This document shows positions 6,223 through 6,600 of a stretch of DNA of 6,600 bases, piece after piece (within the stretch, counting starts at the first letter, position 1; each line of letters begins with the position of its first letter). The DNA is from Chloroflexota bacterium. GTDB lineage: Bacteria; Chloroflexota; Anaerolineae; Anaerolineales; UBA11579. The stretch lies in assembly GCA_003250455.1 (NCBI GenBank), contig QKGK01000262.1, forward strand, positions 1 through 6,600, in the 5' to 3' direction. The notes below the pieces were generated by a model. It saw only the letters and a list, made by a program, of their open reading frames with translations. It did not search any database and was not told where the DNA came from. Both the position numbers and the translations under genes were made by a program.

Positions 6223-6600
6223 CTACGCCACCAATCCTGCCAGCAGTTCAGGGTAGCCCTGCTGGTGCAGCTGGTAGAAACGTTCCAGCCCGCCCCGCAC
6301 ATCCGGCAGCGGACGGCCCAAAGCGGCGCTCAATTTGCCGGTATCCAGCGTCAGCAGCGGCGAACGCGCCGCCTTGAGGCCAAAATCGGCCACGGAGACT
6401 GGCTCAATTGCCGCCGGGTCAAAGCCAAATCGTTCGGCAATCGCCGCGCCAAAGGCATATTTGGTCATGCTCACCGGGCTGACCAGATGGTACAGACCGC
6501 TCAGCCTGCGCTCAAAAATGGCGGCAAATACCTCTGCCAGGTCGTTGACCAGGATCGGGCAGAAATGCACATCGGTAAAGCCTTTCAGCGGCTTACCGTC
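6223..6600 (-). CDS. RmlD-type SDR sugar-nucleotide reductase, C-terminal part
   Basis: The frame is open from the right window edge to a TAG at 6225-6223, giving the last 125 residues; the GTG at 6570-6568 is internal (Val), not a start, because coding similarity continues upstream (DGKPLKGFTD). The segment FTDVHFCPILVNDLAEVF (visible residues 8-25), SGLYHLVSPVSMTKYAFG (34-51) and AARSPLLTLDTGKLSAALG (77-95), ending in GGLERF (103-108), matches the substrate-binding half of RmlD/RfbD proteins, extended SDRs that reduce dTDP-4-keto-rhamnose or similar nucleotide sugars with NAD(P)H. The Rossmann and catalytic YxxxK regions lie outside the window, so its exact reaction is open. It may supply a deoxysugar to the same glycan. 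The 112-bp inverted repeat follows directly after its stop, so it may or may not be co-transcribed with the synthase. Confidence 0.8.
   Translation of the reverse strand, partial: DGKPLKGFTDVHFCPILVNDLAEVFAAIFERRLSGLYHLVSPVSMTKYAFGAAIAERFGFDPAAIEPVSVADFGLKAARSPLLTLDTGKLSAALGRPLPDVRGGLERFYQLHQQGYPELLAGLVA

Noticed and set aside
6568..6570. GTG as a start for a short 115-residue gene at the right edge
   Set aside because: The frame continues without a stop to base 6600, and the residues upstream match the RmlD family, so the gene is simply truncated by the window.

Overview
The window is a stretch of a surface-glycan biosynthesis locus with every gene on the minus strand, so transcription runs from high to low coordinates. 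It holds the end of an RmlD-type sugar-nucleotide reductase, a NeuB/SpsE-type nonulosonate (sialic-acid-like) synthase, a family 4 glycosyltransferase, an SpsF-type cytidylyltransferase, an unassigned glycosyltransferase-like protein, a family 2 glycosyltransferase, a PAPS-dependent sulfotransferase, and the first ~60 residues of a second sulfotransferase cut by the left edge. There are no RNA genes, insertion sequences, CRISPR arrays or origins that I can support.

Organism: hand counts on sampled lines put the central genes at roughly 65% GC and the sulfotransferase end at roughly 45-50%. The gene mix and the palindromic intergenic repeat whose ends read TGTCATTGCGAA resemble what I know from environmental Chloroflexota (Anaerolineae-like) genomes. 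That placement is an inference; repeats with similar ends occur in several phyla.

Layout, right to left: 6600-6223 is the C-terminal end of the SDR reductase. 6222-6111 is a 112-bp nested inverted repeat that starts directly after its stop codon. 6075-1223 is a tightly packed run of six genes (synthase, GT4, SpsF, GT-like, GT2, sulfotransferase ending at 243) in which each start codon overlaps the previous stop (1, 4, 4, 13 and 4 nt), the pattern of translational coupling. After a 63-nt gap a second sulfotransferase begins at 179 and leaves the window.

How they may work together (inference): the synthase condenses PEP with a hexosamine-type sugar to make a nine-carbon acid, SpsF activates it with CTP, and the three glycosyltransferase-type proteins assemble a glycan that may include it and deoxysugars supplied by the RmlD-like branch. 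The sulfotransferases then add sulfate from PAPS. The product would be an acidic, sulfated, possibly nonulosonate-containing exopolysaccharide or glycoprotein glycan. The enzymes making the synthase substrate, and any exporter or polymerase, are not in the window.
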